A stretch of DNA of 64,000 bases from Planctomycetota bacterium (GCA_020638695.1 JACKIB010000012.1:82380-146379), one strand, 5' to 3'; counted from the first letter of the stretch, positions 36,540-46,421 are shown. A program made the numbers and translations. Notes: generated by a model from the letters alone, not told the origin.

Positions 36540-37343
36540 ATGCCCGAACCGGCCACGATGACCGACCCGACGAACACCCGCCCCGTCGCGCCGACCCGCA
36601 CCGCGTTCCCGACCACACTGTGGAGCCGCGTTCGAGAGGTCGGCCGCCCCCCGCACGGTCCCGCGGAAACCGTGGACTCCGAGCGGCGCACCGCGCAGGA
36701 AGCGTTGTTCGCCGCCTACTGGCCGCCGGTGTACGGCTACATCCGACGCAAGCTCGCAGCGGACCACCAACGCGCGGCCGACCTGACCCAGGATTTCTTC
36801 GTGCACGTGCTCGAAAGCGAGCTCCTCGCCAAGGCCACCCCCGCGAGAGGTCGCTTCCGGACGTTCCTCAAGAGCTGCCTCGAGCACCACCTGATCGATG
36901 ACCACCGCCGCATGACGGCGCGCAAGCGTGGCGGGCACCTGCATCGAATCAGCGACGACGACGCGATGCGCATCGCCGAGGACCGAGGACTCGCCGAGCT
37001 GCTCGCTGAGCCGAGCACTGGCCCCGCCGATGTGCTCGACGAACTGTGGCGACGGCAGCTCGTCGAAGGCGCTCTCGCCCAAGTCGAGCAGGAGCTGCGT
37101 GCCGAGGGACGCGACGTGTGCTGGAGCGTGTTCGCTGCCTACTTCCTCGATGACGCGAGCACGGACTACGCTGCGCTCGCCGCACGCTACGGCGTGAAGC
37201 CCCACGATGTGTCCAACCATCTGCGGCGCGCCAAACAGCGCTACCGCGCCCGGCTCGAGAGCATGGTGATGGAGACCGTGCACGATGCGGGACAGCTCGA
37301 GGAGGAACTCGCTTGGCTGTTCGGTCGGGAATCCAACCGATGA
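36540..37343 (+). CDS. ECF-type RNA polymerase sigma factor
   Basis: 267 residues. Region 2 is visible in FPTTLWSRV... and YWPPVYGYIRRKLAADHQRAADLTQDFFVHVLE (about 60-95), and region 4 in VFAAYFLDDASTDYAALAARYGVKPHDVSNHLRRAKQRYRARL (about 199-241). This TTLWSRV...LTQDFF pattern is common in planctomycetes. The gene overlaps the following kinase by ATGA, so kinase and sigma factor are co-translated. Phosphorylation-controlled activity is a plausible inference; no anti-sigma gene is adjacent. Confidence 0.85.
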   Translation: MPEPATMTDPTNTRPVAPTRTAFPTTLWSRVREVGRPPHGPAETVDSERRTAQEALFAAYWPPVYGYIRRKLAADHQRAADLTQDFFVHVLESELLAKATPARGRFRTFLKSCLEHHLIDDHRRMTARKRGGHLHRISDDDAMRIAEDRGLAELLAEPSTGPADVLDELWRRQLVEGALAQVEQELRAEGRDVCWSVFAAYFLDDASTDYAALAARYGVKPHDVSNHLRRAKQRYRARLESMVMETVHDAGQLEEELAWLFGRESNR

Positions 37344-39643
37344 GCAACCACTACCGACTCGATCGGGCCGATGTGCGTCGACTGCTCGACGCAGCGTCCG
37401 AACCGATGACCAGCGCGCCGACGACGGGGCCGAGATGGCAGACCAGTGCAGGGGAGTCGTCACCGATCGCGCCGCCGCCCGGCGTCGACCTGGGGCCCTT
37501 CGAACTCCTGCGCGAGCTCGGACGCGGCGCCATGGGCATCGTCTACGAAGCGCGCGATGCCCGACTCGGTCGACGAGTCGCACTCAAGTTGTTGGGCCCC
37601 CGGCTCGCGTATGCGAACTCCGCGGTCTCGCGCGAACGGTTCCTGCGCGAAGCCCAGGCCGCAGCGCGGCTCAGCCACCCAAACATCGCCGCAGTGCACG
37701 AGGCGACGGGTGACTACATCGCGATGCAGCTCATCGACGGCCCCAACCTCGACGGTTGGCTGAGCGAACGCCCACGGGACGTGCGCTCGATCGTGACCCT
37801 GCTCCGGGACGCGGCGCGGGCGGTGCACCACGCCCACCAGCAGGGCGTCGTGCACCGCGACCTCAAGCCATCGAATCTCCTGGTCAGTCGGCTCGCGACC
37901 GCGTGCACGGTCGCCGAGGAGTGCGTCTACGTCACAGACTTCGGGCTCGCCAAGCTCGATGCACTGGATTCGTCACTCTCGGCATCTGGCGACGTGCTCG
38001 GCACTCCAGGGTTCATGGCCCCCGAGCAGGCGAACGCCGGTGCCAAGGTGGACGAGCGTACTGACGTCTACGGACTCGGCGCGACGCTCTACGCGTGCCT
38101 GTCCGGCCGTCCGCCGCTGGTCGCTGACGACCTCGTGTCTGCACTGCGACGGATCGGCGAGGAGGAGCCGCCACCGCTGCGCAAGCTGTGCCGCGGCCAG
38201 GTCGACGAAGATCTGCAGACGATCGTCCATGCGTGCCTGCACAAGGAGGCGGCGCGGCGGTACCCGACTGCGGGGAGCCTCGCCGACGATCTCGATCACT
38301 GGCTCGATGGAGCGGCGATCGACGCGCGACCGCCGAGGCTTCGCCATCGGTTGGGCAGATTCCTGCAGCGGCGGAGATCCACCATCCGCGTCGGCGCGAC
38401 TGTCGCCGGGCTCGCGGTGCTGGTCCTGGGCTGGGTCGTTGTGCAGGCCGAAATCGCGCGCCGGACCGAGCGACGGGTCGGTGACGCCGCGGTGGCACTC
38501 ACCAACCGCGTGGAAAACCTGCTCGCGGACGCAGAAGACCTGTTCCGTTCCGGTGCGTTCCAAGCGCGCCGCCTGCGACTCGAAAGGTCCGAAGCGATGT
38601 GTCGCGAGTTCCTGGCCCAGTACGACATGCCACGCCCTCACCACCTGCTGGCGCGCGTACTCCGACAGGGCGAGCGCTATGCCGAGGCCCTGGCCGAGCT
38701 CGACACCGCACTGAGCGATGCACCGGAGCTGATCGAGGCACGCTTCGAGCGCGGCCTACTGCTCGCCGAGTTCGTCGGTCGATCGCCATTCCACGGCGGC
38801 CCGGACAAGTCGCTTCTGCCGCACTACCGAGCCCAGGCAGTCGCCGACCTGCGGGTCGTGGAAGAGCCCGGTTTCACGCGCCGATACGCGTTCCGACAAC
38901 GCGATGTGCTGTTCGGCAAGGCCGAGCTCGCGCGTCTGCGCGGCGATCCCATGAAATCACGCGAGTTCCTCCTGGCGATCGCCAACGACCTCGATCCCAC
39001 GCACCTGCCATCGATCCTCTGTCTCGCGAACCTCGCGTTCGAGACCGGCAACACCGAAGAAGCACGCGTGTGGTCGGCGCGCAGCATCGACCTGTTCCGC
39101 GGTGCCGCCCCGGCATATCGAGCGGGCGGAGTAGCGATGTCGGTTCCCACAGCGCTGGAATCCGGGATCCCCGTGTTCAACCACGCGGACGTGGTCGCGG
39201 GCCGCGTCCCACCGGCGCGGGTCCTGCTGCGCGGAACGGTGCGGCTGCAGAGCGGCGACTTCGACGGCGCGCGCGAGGACTTCGAGTGGGTCTCTGGACG
39301 CGAGTGCGAGCAGCGCGCGCGGGCATTCGAGGGGCTGGGCCGCACGCACCTCGAGCTCGGCCGGATACATGCCGAACAGACACAAACGGTGAACGCTGTC
39401 GCCGAGTGGGCGGCCGCACTCGATGCGTTCGAACGAGCGATCGCACTCGACGCCGAACTCGGCTGGGCACTCCTCGGACGCGGCGAAGTGCGACTGCTGC
39501 AGGCAGGGCACCTGCGCGCCGCGGGATTCCCCACGGAGGCCGTCCGGACCGAAGGGGAAGGACGCGCCGACTTGCGCCGGGCCGCGGGGCTCGGTCCGAC
39601 TGCAGTCGCAAGCCAAGCGGAGCGACTCCTTCGCCCGCGTTGA
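37340..39643 (+). CDS. PknB-type Ser/Thr protein kinase with TPR-like C-terminus
   Basis: 767 residues from the ATG overlapping the sigma-factor stop; an in-frame ATG at 37313 is less likely. Kinase domain about 55-320: glycine loop LGRGAMGIVYEARD, catalytic Lys in VALKLL, HRDLKPSNLL, TDFGLAKLD, and APEQANAGAKVDERTDVYGLG. A transmembrane helix (about 350-370, VGATVAGLAVLVLGWVVVQ) precedes a TPR-like region (for example ALAELDTALSDAPELIEARF and GRTHLELGRIH). All active-site residues are present. This is an inner-membrane kinase with an extracytoplasmic or periplasmic-facing repeat region, likely controlling the linked sigma factor. Confidence 0.9.
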   Translation: MSNHYRLDRADVRRLLDAASEPMTSAPTTGPRWQTSAGESSPIAPPPGVDLGPFELLRELGRGAMGIVYEARDARLGRRVALKLLGPRLAYANSAVSRERFLREAQAAARLSHPNIAAVHEATGDYIAMQLIDGPNLDGWLSERPRDVRSIVTLLRDAARAVHHAHQQGVVHRDLKPSNLLVSRLATACTVAEECVYVTDFGLAKLDALDSSLSASGDVLGTPGFMAPEQANAGAKVDERTDVYGLGATLYACLSGRPPLVADDLVSALRRIGEEEPPPLRKLCRGQVDEDLQTIVHACLHKEAARRYPTAGSLADDLDHWLDGAAIDARPPRLRHRLGRFLQRRRSTIRVGATVAGLAVLVLGWVVVQAEIARRTERRVGDAAVALTNRVENLLADAEDLFRSGAFQARRLRLERSEAMCREFLAQYDMPRPHHLLARVLRQGERYAEALAELDTALSDAPELIEARFERGLLLAEFVGRSPFHGGPDKSLLPHYRAQAVADLRVVEEPGFTRRYAFRQRDVLFGKAELARLRGDPMKSREFLLAIANDLDPTHLPSILCLANLAFETGNTEEARVWSARSIDLFRGAAPAYRAGGVAMSVPTALESGIPVFNHADVVAGRVPPARVLLRGTVRLQSGDFDGAREDFEWVSGRECEQRARAFEGLGRTHLELGRIHAEQTQTVNAVAEWAAALDAFERAIALDAELGWALLGRGEVRLLQAGHLRAAGFPTEAVRTEGEGRADLRRAAGLGPTAVASQAERLLRPR

Positions 39644-39689
39644 GGGTGGCGCGGGCGAGGCTGACGCCGGGCAGACGCTCAGCGAGCTG

Positions 39690-40250
39690 TCACCGAAGTT
39701 CGATCCGAATCCGACGCCACGTGCATTCCACCGCCATCCACACCACCCCGACCAGCAGCCCCACGGTCTTGCGGTAGGCCGCGACCACGAATGGCGCGGG
39801 AGTTCCGGGCGGCATTCCCGCGACCGCGCCGCTGCGGTGCTTGCGTCGATACAACCAATGCCGCACGAGCACCCACGGCCGCAGCGAGGACCAGACGAAC
39901 GCGCCGCGTTCGGTGCGCACCACACGCCGCCGCGCGCGCGCGAGAAACCATAGGCAACGGTTCGGCCAGTAGCTCCAATGGCCGAAATCGAGCACGTAGG
40001 CGACGTCGTACAACGGCTGGCGCAAGCCACGCAGGAACGCCCGCTTGTTGCCGTGTGGCTTGTCGGATTCGACCGCGCACCCAGCCAGAGTGCCTTCGAG
40101 CTCTTTCTGGCAGGCCTCGCGCAGGTAGACGGTGGCGCGCGCGCCGGGGTGCTCGGCGAGGATCGCACCGAGCTCGCGCCGCGCGACGTCCGGCGGGGCG
40201 CCGAGGAACACGGCGATGCGCGAGTCGGCGGCGGGGTGAGCGGGTTCCAT
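39690..40250 (-). CDS. Hypothetical membrane-associated protein
   Basis: 186 residues, family not recognised. The N-terminal third (RIAVFLGAPPDVARRELGAI, HPGARATVYLREACQKELEG) is soluble and strand-helix-like. A basic, Trp/Arg-rich middle (FGHWSYWPNRCLWFLARARRR) and one late hydrophobic segment (about 160-175, VGLLVGVVWMAVECTW) suggest membrane association. A TATCCT box lies 24 nt upstream of the start. The stop faces the kinase gene across 46 bp. It ends an apparent minus-strand group with the C25-like gene. Confidence 0.5.
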   Translation of the reverse strand: MEPAHPAADSRIAVFLGAPPDVARRELGAILAEHPGARATVYLREACQKELEGTLAGCAVESDKPHGNKRAFLRGLRQPLYDVAYVLDFGHWSYWPNRCLWFLARARRRVVRTERGAFVWSSLRPWVLVRHWLYRRKHRSGAVAGMPPGTPAPFVVAAYRKTVGLLVGVVWMAVECTWRRIRIELR

Positions 40251-40274
40251 CTCGAAGGCGCAGGGTGCGGACCC

Positions 40275-40280
40275 AGGATA
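40275..40280 (-). promoter_or_regulatory. Possible -10 element
   Basis: TATCCT on the minus strand (CCGCTATCCTGGG), 24 nt before ATG 40248-40250. Identical hexamer to the one upstream of the FG-GAP gene at 7064. Confidence 0.35.
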
Positions 40281-40300
40281 GCGGGCAGCGTCCCGGACGG

Positions 40301-41656
40301 TCAGCGGTCACCGCGCTGCAAGTACGGCATTTGCAGCGAGGGGTCGCCATACAGCGTCATTCCCAGCAAGTTCTGCCCCACCGTGGCGGCCATCGACGGG
40401 ATGACCCAGTACCACAAACTGGTCCGCGCGTCGGCGAAGTAGCTCTCGCGCGCAGCCCGCAACCCGACGCCGAGCGGCAGTTCCGCGGCGATCAACGACG
40501 CGACGTCCACCTCGGCACGGATCGCGGCACCCAAGGGCAACGGCGCGGTGGCCACCGTCGAGCCGACCGCGGCGCAGATGAAATCGTGGGCGAACAGGTA
40601 CAGCAGCAGCGGTGAATTGGGCACGCCACCGGAGCAGGCGATGTTCACCAGCACCGCGGGTCGCTCCGGCGGAGTTCGGGAGCGGCCATCTCGCCCGCGG
40701 CGCAGCCAGGAGTCGATCGGCAGCAGATAGCTGCCGACCGACGCCGACGTGCCGTGCGAGTTGAGGTAGACGACGTCCGGCGCCAGGTACTGCCAGTGGG
40801 TCAGGAACAGCTTCGCCTCCGGGTCCTTCACCCGGTCGAGCAACGCCACCGGAATTGCGAGCGGAGGTACGCCGTCGCCACGCCGACGGTTGGCGCGGGC
40901 GGTCGCCACCCCGTGCGCCGCGTGGATCGAGTCCGGTGCGTCGAGGCCGAGCTCGACATCGCACGGCCAGTCGTTCGCGTAGCTCACGGTCCGCCAACCG
41001 GCCTCGACGAAACGCGCGCGCGCCGAAGACATCACCAGGCTGGTGTCCCACCACACCGCGAAGCGTTCGCCGCCGACCAGGACCAACGGCGTGCCGCGTG
41101 GCCGGGCGAGCCGTGTGCCACTGTTCAGCGCCTTGTCGAGCACACTCTCGCTGGAGTACGGGACCCGCCCGAGCACCCACGGAAACCCCGGCTCGAACGC
41201 GCGACGCCACACCCGGGTGGGCAGCGGCGACGGCGCGTCATCCAGCAGGTACGGCACATCGGACCGCACCGCTTCGCTACCCCCGTCGAGCTGCCACGGC
41301 CCCATCGGCAACTCCCGGTGCGTGGCCACGAACAGCACGTAGGCGTGTCGACCGGGTGGCGGGCGGAGTGCGGCGAGCCGCGGCCGAAGCTCGCGGGCGC
41401 AGCGATCGCGATCCCGGCTCGGGGTGAAGGTCAGCAGCTCCACGCGGAAGCCCTCGCCCTCCTTGCGCGCCACGAAGCGCTGCACCGCGGGGCTCCGCAC
41501 GCGTTCGTGCGGCAGGACCACCACGTAGCGGTCGGGACGGATGCGGCGGCACCTGTCGAGGTAGGGGTCGAGTTCGTGGCAGCTGGCGAGTCCCCAGAGC
41601 GCACACCAGATGACGAGCGAGCAACGGCGAAGCAGGACGGGGGCGGCCGGGATCAC
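40301..41656 (-). CDS. Gingipain-like (C25-related) cysteine peptidase lipoprotein
   Basis: 451 residues. The signal peptide ends with a lipobox-like GLASC (Cys at about 26), suggesting a lipoprotein. The caspase-like core has VVYLNSHGTSASVG with the catalytic His, VLVNIACSGG with the nucleophile Cys, and the C25-typical GMTLYGDPSLQMP near the end. No Ig-like or sorting domain follows. Related C25 proteins act as surface or secretion peptidases. The start is at ATG 41654-41656. It lies 48 nt upstream of the start of the 39690-40250 gene. Activity is likely; substrate unknown. Confidence 0.75.
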   Translation of the reverse strand: MIPAAPVLLRRCSLVIWCALWGLASCHELDPYLDRCRRIRPDRYVVVLPHERVRSPAVQRFVARKEGEGFRVELLTFTPSRDRDRCARELRPRLAALRPPPGRHAYVLFVATHRELPMGPWQLDGGSEAVRSDVPYLLDDAPSPLPTRVWRRAFEPGFPWVLGRVPYSSESVLDKALNSGTRLARPRGTPLVLVGGERFAVWWDTSLVMSSARARFVEAGWRTVSYANDWPCDVELGLDAPDSIHAAHGVATARANRRRGDGVPPLAIPVALLDRVKDPEAKLFLTHWQYLAPDVVYLNSHGTSASVGSYLLPIDSWLRRGRDGRSRTPPERPAVLVNIACSGGVPNSPLLLYLFAHDFICAAVGSTVATAPLPLGAAIRAEVDVASLIAAELPLGVGLRAARESYFADARTSLWYWVIPSMAATVGQNLLGMTLYGDPSLQMPYLQRGDR

Positions 41657-41769
41657 GGGTTCATCGTGCGGCCCGCGCGGTTCGCGCGCCAGGTTCGACC
41701 GGCGGCTCGCCCGGACTATTCGTACACGACGTTGTGCTCACTCGATCACGATCGGTCGCGACGATCTCT

Positions 41770-42714
41770 CTACCGCGGCATTTCGAAGGTCGCGAGCACA
41801 GCGCGGTGGTCCGAGACGCACGCCTCGAGCACGCGACTCTCGACCAACTTCCACCCAGCGGGGGCGAATACATAGTCGATCCGCCGCTCCGGCGCGTCGG
41901 CGGGGAACGTCGCTGGTCCGTACCGCGCACCGACGAATCGGCGCGACGCAGCGATGGCGTCCAGCGACGGGCTGTCCGGCTCGGCGTTGAAGTCGCCCGC
42001 CAGCAGCATCGACACGCCGACGCCGAGACCCAGGATCTGCTCGGTCTGCCGCAGATTGTTGCCGAGATCGAACGAGTCGGTGTGCATCGCACCGAGCAGC
42101 ACCGGTCCGGCGGCGGTGCGCATGCGCGCGAGCAGCACCCGGCGGTTGTTGCGCGTCACCCAGAACGGCTGTCGTCCAGCGAGGTCGGGATTGCCGACCG
42201 CCTCGAGCGGATGGCGCGACAGGATCGCGTTCCCCCCGACGATGCGCAGGAACGGCAGGCCGAAGTTGTAGTTCTCGCCGAACACCCAGTGCGGCAACCC
42301 GGTGGCACGCGCCAGGTGGGCGACCTGATCGACCGGACACGGGGTGCATTCGGTGACGACCTCGGACAGGAACACCAGGTCGGGTCGTTCGCCGCGGATC
42401 AGCGCGGCCATGCGCTCGACCCGCCGTTCGACCTCGACGCGGCTCGAGAACGCGATGCCGCCGTGGTGCACGAAGCACTTGGCGAGGTTCCAGGCGAGCA
42501 CGCGCAGCCGTTCTCCCGCCCTGGGAAGTGGCGCGGCTTCTGGCCGTGCTGTTTCGGCCACGCCTGCGGACGGCACGGTGCCGCGCGCACACAGCACGCC
42601 GTTCCACACGAACAGCAGCCCCGACACGAGCACGAGCAACAGGGGCACGCCGAGTGCCCATCGACGCAGGCGGCGGCGGTCGGGTCGGCTGCTCACCGGA
42701 TGGCTCGCGGGCAT
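41770..42714 (-). CDS. Endonuclease/exonuclease/phosphatase-family protein, membrane-anchored
   Basis: 314 residues from ATG 42712-42714; the longer frame reaches into non-coding DNA. One N-terminal hydrophobic helix (about 15-38, ALGVPLLLVLVSGLLFVWNGV) anchors it or serves as signal. The EEP catalytic core is complete: VLAWNLA (Asn), FLSEVV (metal Glu), LLAGDFNAEPDS (Asp-Asn pair) and VSDHRAVLATFE (Asp-His). Family members hydrolyse phosphodiesters in DNA, sphingomyelin or inositol phosphates; an exported form suggests a secreted phosphodiesterase. Substrate unknown. Confidence 0.85.
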   Translation of the reverse strand: MPASHPVSSRPDRRRLRRWALGVPLLLVLVSGLLFVWNGVLCARGTVPSAGVAETARPEAAPLPRAGERLRVLAWNLAKCFVHHGGIAFSSRVEVERRVERMAALIRGERPDLVFLSEVVTECTPCPVDQVAHLARATGLPHWVFGENYNFGLPFLRIVGGNAILSRHPLEAVGNPDLAGRQPFWVTRNNRRVLLARMRTAAGPVLLGAMHTDSFDLGNNLRQTEQILGLGVGVSMLLAGDFNAEPDSPSLDAIAASRRFVGARYGPATFPADAPERRIDYVFAPAGWKLVESRVLEACVSDHRAVLATFEMPR

Positions 42715-43230
42715 GCGCGGATTGTTGCAGCTACGCGCGGACGAGCCAGATCCGATCGCGCGTGGCTTGGCGGTGACCCGGCGCGGGGAGCGAGCTCCGC
42801 AGGTCTCGAGCGTCGCCGCAATGGAGAAGGCGACCGGATTCACCCCACCGGCTAGTCGCTGGAGCTTCCAGCCGTTCAGGCGTGGGACCTCTGCAGCCGT
42901 GAAACCGGCAGACCCTGTTCCCAGCGTGGCAATGATGGTTGCGCTCCTCCGGGGTGCGGCGCGACCGAGACGTTCAGCGCCTCGGCTCGGCTCCCGGCCC
43001 AGAGCAAACCCCACGATTGACGCCGTGCGTCGCGGACCAAACGAGCGAGGATCTGGCGGCGGGCCGCTGCGCCAAGGTCGCGGCAAGGCCCCGAATCCCG
43101 CGGGCGTCCGACTGCTTCCATGCGGACCGGACCGTTGCACCGTGTGCGAGCCGCCTCGGGTTTTGGAAGACCCGGCGTGATTCCCCTGCGCCGGCGGCAC
43201 TCCCCCGGGCATCCACCACGGAGTCGACGC
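42715..43230. other. Intergenic region without a recognised gene
   Basis: About 515 bp between divergent genes. Frames cross it on both strands but carry no recognised domain. No hairpin or strong promoter was identified. Confidence 0.35.
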
Positions 43231-44991
43231 ATGAACACTCACGAATCGGTCCGGTCCCGCCTGCTCGCCGCAGGTGCCCTAAGCTGTCTTGCCCTACCCG
43301 CCGCGGCGCAGTGCACCCAGAACTGGTTCCTCGACCTCAGGTCGGTCGAAGTCCGCAAGGTGCGCGAACCCAGCGGCGATCGGCCCTACTTCATCACCTA
43401 CATGTTCCGCGCCCGGCACTACGCCGCCGGTTCGGCCGAGGTTCGCTTGGTGCGCTACGAGCCACACGATTGGGTGTCGAAGCCGGAGTACCGCGGCAGC
43501 CTGCCGGCCGGCGACCACCTGTTCCCCGGGCAGTCCGCGGCGATCCCGAGCTGGCAGGGCTTGCACATGTGGCGGAACGTGCGGATGCGCGGCAGCCCGC
43601 TCGACGCGATGGCACGCGAAGGGATCCGCCTCAACGATCGGGCGAACGCAGCGGCGAACATCGATCGGATCGCGGAGATCTTCGCCGCGGCGGGCGACTC
43701 CGAGTTGATGGGTGCGCTGGTGTTCTGCCTGGACAACAACTTCACGCCGCCGCACATGGTGCATGACCACTTCGACCGCGGTCGGCCGGTGATCGAGGCC
43801 TTCCTGCGCGAGCAGATCGAGTCCGGGGCGATGTGGGATCGGCTGGTGGACAGGATCCGGCGCTTCAACATCACCACGGTCGACGGGCTCGGCGACTTCA
43901 TCCAGACAGAACTGACGACCAACCTGGCGCGACCGCTGTCCGCGGTGCTCAACGACATCGACAAGCTCGCCTGGGCGACCAACTCGACCTACAACCCGGA
44001 CGTGCAGGTGAGCCGCGAGCAATTCGTGTTCACCACCGTCAGCGGAATGCCGGCCCGCGAACTGGTCGACAGCAAGGGGATCGTCACTACTGCCGGATCT
44101 CTGCAAGCACTCGGTGGCCGGCGGACGTTGGTCGGGACCGGTCGGGGTTCCGGAGCGGAGTACGTGCTGATGCGCACGCTGCTGCCAGACCGCTGTTCCG
44201 ACGAGGAGATCACCGCGCTCAACCTGCGGATCCGGACCGGCGAGGACGACCTGCGCAGCGGCTCGTCGCTGATCGCCCTGGCACGCTTCACCAGCGGTCC
44301 GTCGATCGCCATTCCGCTGGTCGGCGCGTTCTCGCCGGCGACCAGCCTGCCGAACCGGAGCGACCGAGTGTTCACCATGGCGGTGCCGTCGCGGCGGCGT
44401 AGCGACCTGCACAGCATCGACCTGATCTTCTCCGGGCCGGGCGACGATTGGCACCTGGATGCGTTCTCGGTGTCCGCACACGGGCCGACCTACAGCGGAC
44501 CGGTGCTGGCCGTTTCCGGCTATCCCCTGCGCCGCTTCCGCGAGGGCGCCTCGGTGCAGACGTTCGAGATCGGCTGCCCGGCGTGCCGCGTCGACCAACT
44601 GCTGGTGCAGGAATTGGAGGTCGGGTTGCTGCTGACCAACGACCTACCACGCTACAGCGGACCGCTGTGGCTCGACCTCGATCTGGCGGGGCAGAAGGCG
44701 CTGCCGTTGCTGCTGAACCCCGAAGTCGGCAGCCTGGGTGGCAAGACGCTGATCAGCCGCTATCTGCGCCTGCCGGCGAAGATCCCAGCGCGTGAGATCC
44801 TCGGCCTGAAGCTTCGGTTCGAGTCCGAGAAGGCCGTGTCGGTCGACGGCGTCCAGCTGCGCGCCACGCCGACCCAGGAATCGGCGGGGTTCACACTCCT
44901 CGATATCAGCGGGAGTCCGCTGTTCACCCTGGACCCGAAACAACCGGCGCACTCCATTCGCCTGATCGGCAAGCGAAGCAACGAGCAGTGA
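43231..44991 (+). CDS. Large secreted protein of unknown family
   Basis: 586 residues from ATG 43231 (signal peptide about 1-28, ending PAAAQ). Not recognised. The N-terminal half has WFLDLRSVEVRKVREPSGDR and a helical segment with HMVHDHFDRGRPVIEAFLRE. The C-terminal half is strand-rich with repeated LxLRxR-type strands (ALNLRIRTGEDDLRSGSS, LGLKLRFESEKAVSVDGVQL). Two Cys pairs are visible (CPACR). Length, signal and strand content suggest an exported structural or binding protein. No link to the neighbouring nuclease is evident. Confidence 0.65.
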   Translation: MNTHESVRSRLLAAGALSCLALPAAAQCTQNWFLDLRSVEVRKVREPSGDRPYFITYMFRARHYAAGSAEVRLVRYEPHDWVSKPEYRGSLPAGDHLFPGQSAAIPSWQGLHMWRNVRMRGSPLDAMAREGIRLNDRANAAANIDRIAEIFAAAGDSELMGALVFCLDNNFTPPHMVHDHFDRGRPVIEAFLREQIESGAMWDRLVDRIRRFNITTVDGLGDFIQTELTTNLARPLSAVLNDIDKLAWATNSTYNPDVQVSREQFVFTTVSGMPARELVDSKGIVTTAGSLQALGGRRTLVGTGRGSGAEYVLMRTLLPDRCSDEEITALNLRIRTGEDDLRSGSSLIALARFTSGPSIAIPLVGAFSPATSLPNRSDRVFTMAVPSRRRSDLHSIDLIFSGPGDDWHLDAFSVSAHGPTYSGPVLAVSGYPLRRFREGASVQTFEIGCPACRVDQLLVQELEVGLLLTNDLPRYSGPLWLDLDLAGQKALPLLLNPEVGSLGGKTLISRYLRLPAKIPAREILGLKLRFESEKAVSVDGVQLRATPTQESAGFTLLDISGSPLFTLDPKQPAHSIRLIGKRSNEQ

Positions 44992-45112
44992 CGGGACCCG
45001 GGGACGGCACGGCCCGAGCGGAACGCGCTCCGATCGCGGGCCGGAGCCGCTCCGGCTACGCTGCTCATGAATGTCCGGGCTACGATGCCGGGCTCCCCGA
45101 CACCGCCGTTCC

Positions 45113-46399
45113 ATGCACGCACTGCACACGCTCGCGATCCTGACCCTTCCCGCCCTCGCCGCCGGGCAGATTCCCCCCCGCTCGATCCTCCTCGGCGAGT
45201 CGGCGTCGACCGTCAACACCAGCCTGGTCTCGGTTGACACCGCCGGCAAGGCGACGGTGCTCACCGGGCACGGCCGCGACACCCACACCTCGGTCGCCCT
45301 CGACCCCGCCGACCCGCGCGCCGTGTGGTCGCTCGGTGCCTGGCCGACCATCGGCACCGCGCCGGTCGGCCACTACATTCTCAGCGGCTACTCGGCGGCG
45401 ACCACCGGTTCGGGGGATGGACTGGTCGGCACGTTCGGTCGGGTCGAGCGCTGCCACCGGATGGGCGACCAGCTGCTGATCACCTTCAGCTCCGTCACTC
45501 CCGGACTCTACCGGCGCGCGCTGACCGGCGGGAACGCCACGCTGGTCGCCGGGATCGCCAACGCGTTCGACATCGCCGTGCTGCAGGGCAAGGTCTACGT
45601 GACCACCACCGGCACGCCGAGCACACTGGTCGAGGTCGACATGAGCACCGCGCCGGCGAAGACGCGCGTCGTGGCGATCAAGCCGACCCAGGGCAGCGCT
45701 CCGACCCAGTTCGCCGCAATCGCGACCTACGGCTGGGACGATGACGCGCGGCAACTCCTGATCGGCGCCAGCAACGGAGCGATCTGGTTCGTCGACCCCA
45801 ACACCACGGCCACGACCAACGCCTTCTCGCCGCAGGTGACCAACGCTCCCCCGGCAGTGGCGATTGCCACGCACCCGGACGCGGCAACCGATGTGGTGAT
45901 CGCCACGGCGAACGGACTCTACAACCTGCTGCAGTACTTCGTCGCCGGCACCCCGTTCTACACCACGACCAACACCATCCAGGACATGGCGGTGCTCGGC
46001 GGCGGATCGGTCACGTTCGGCCAGGGCTGCGCCGGCAGCAAGGGCGAGCCGCTGCACACCCAGACCACCCGTGGCTGGGCCTACAACGGCAACGCGGGTT
46101 TCTCCCTGGACATGCGCAATGGCCCACCGAGCAGCTTTGGCACCCTGGTGTTCGGGCTGACCAGCACGCCGCTGGATCTCACGGTGATCGGCGCTCCGGG
46201 TTGCTTCCTCTACCCGACGATCGCGATCCGACTCGGAGTGCTGACCGATGCGTCGGGGGCAATCCAGATCCCGGCGCCGATTCCCAGCAACCCCTCGCTG
46301 GTCGGCACGCGCATGTACACGCAGTGGGGCCTGTTCGAGAGCGCGGCCAACCCGGCTGGGGTGATCACCACCAAGGGGCTGTCGATCACCATCCGCTGA
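45113..46399 (+). CDS. Secreted beta-propeller protein with C-terminal planctomycete-type domain
   Basis: 428 residues from ATG 45113, signal peptide 1-18 (LPALAAGQ). Residues about 20-310 are a propeller-like domain (SLVSVDTAGKATVLTG, VYVTTTGTPSTLVEVDM, WFVDPNTTATTNAF). The last 125 residues are the shared secreted domain: FGQGCAGSKG, SLVGTRMYTQWGLF and LSITIR. Convergent with the second FG-GAP gene. No catalytic motif. Confidence 0.72.
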   Translation: MHALHTLAILTLPALAAGQIPPRSILLGESASTVNTSLVSVDTAGKATVLTGHGRDTHTSVALDPADPRAVWSLGAWPTIGTAPVGHYILSGYSAATTGSGDGLVGTFGRVERCHRMGDQLLITFSSVTPGLYRRALTGGNATLVAGIANAFDIAVLQGKVYVTTTGTPSTLVEVDMSTAPAKTRVVAIKPTQGSAPTQFAAIATYGWDDDARQLLIGASNGAIWFVDPNTTATTNAFSPQVTNAPPAVAIATHPDAATDVVIATANGLYNLLQYFVAGTPFYTTTNTIQDMAVLGGGSVTFGQGCAGSKGEPLHTQTTRGWAYNGNAGFSLDMRNGPPSSFGTLVFGLTSTPLDLTVIGAPGCFLYPTIAIRLGVLTDASGAIQIPAPIPSNPSLVGTRMYTQWGLFESAANPAGVITTKGLSITIR

Positions 46400-46402
46400 G
46401 CC

Positions 46403-46420
46403 GCCGCGCCCCGGCGCGGC
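46403..46420. terminator. Hairpin between convergent genes
   Basis: GCCGCGCC / GGCGCGGC, a perfect 8-bp inverted repeat with a very short spacer, between the stops of the propeller gene and the minus-strand FG-GAP gene. Probably a bidirectional terminator; no T tract. Confidence 0.5.
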
Positions 46421-46421
46421 G

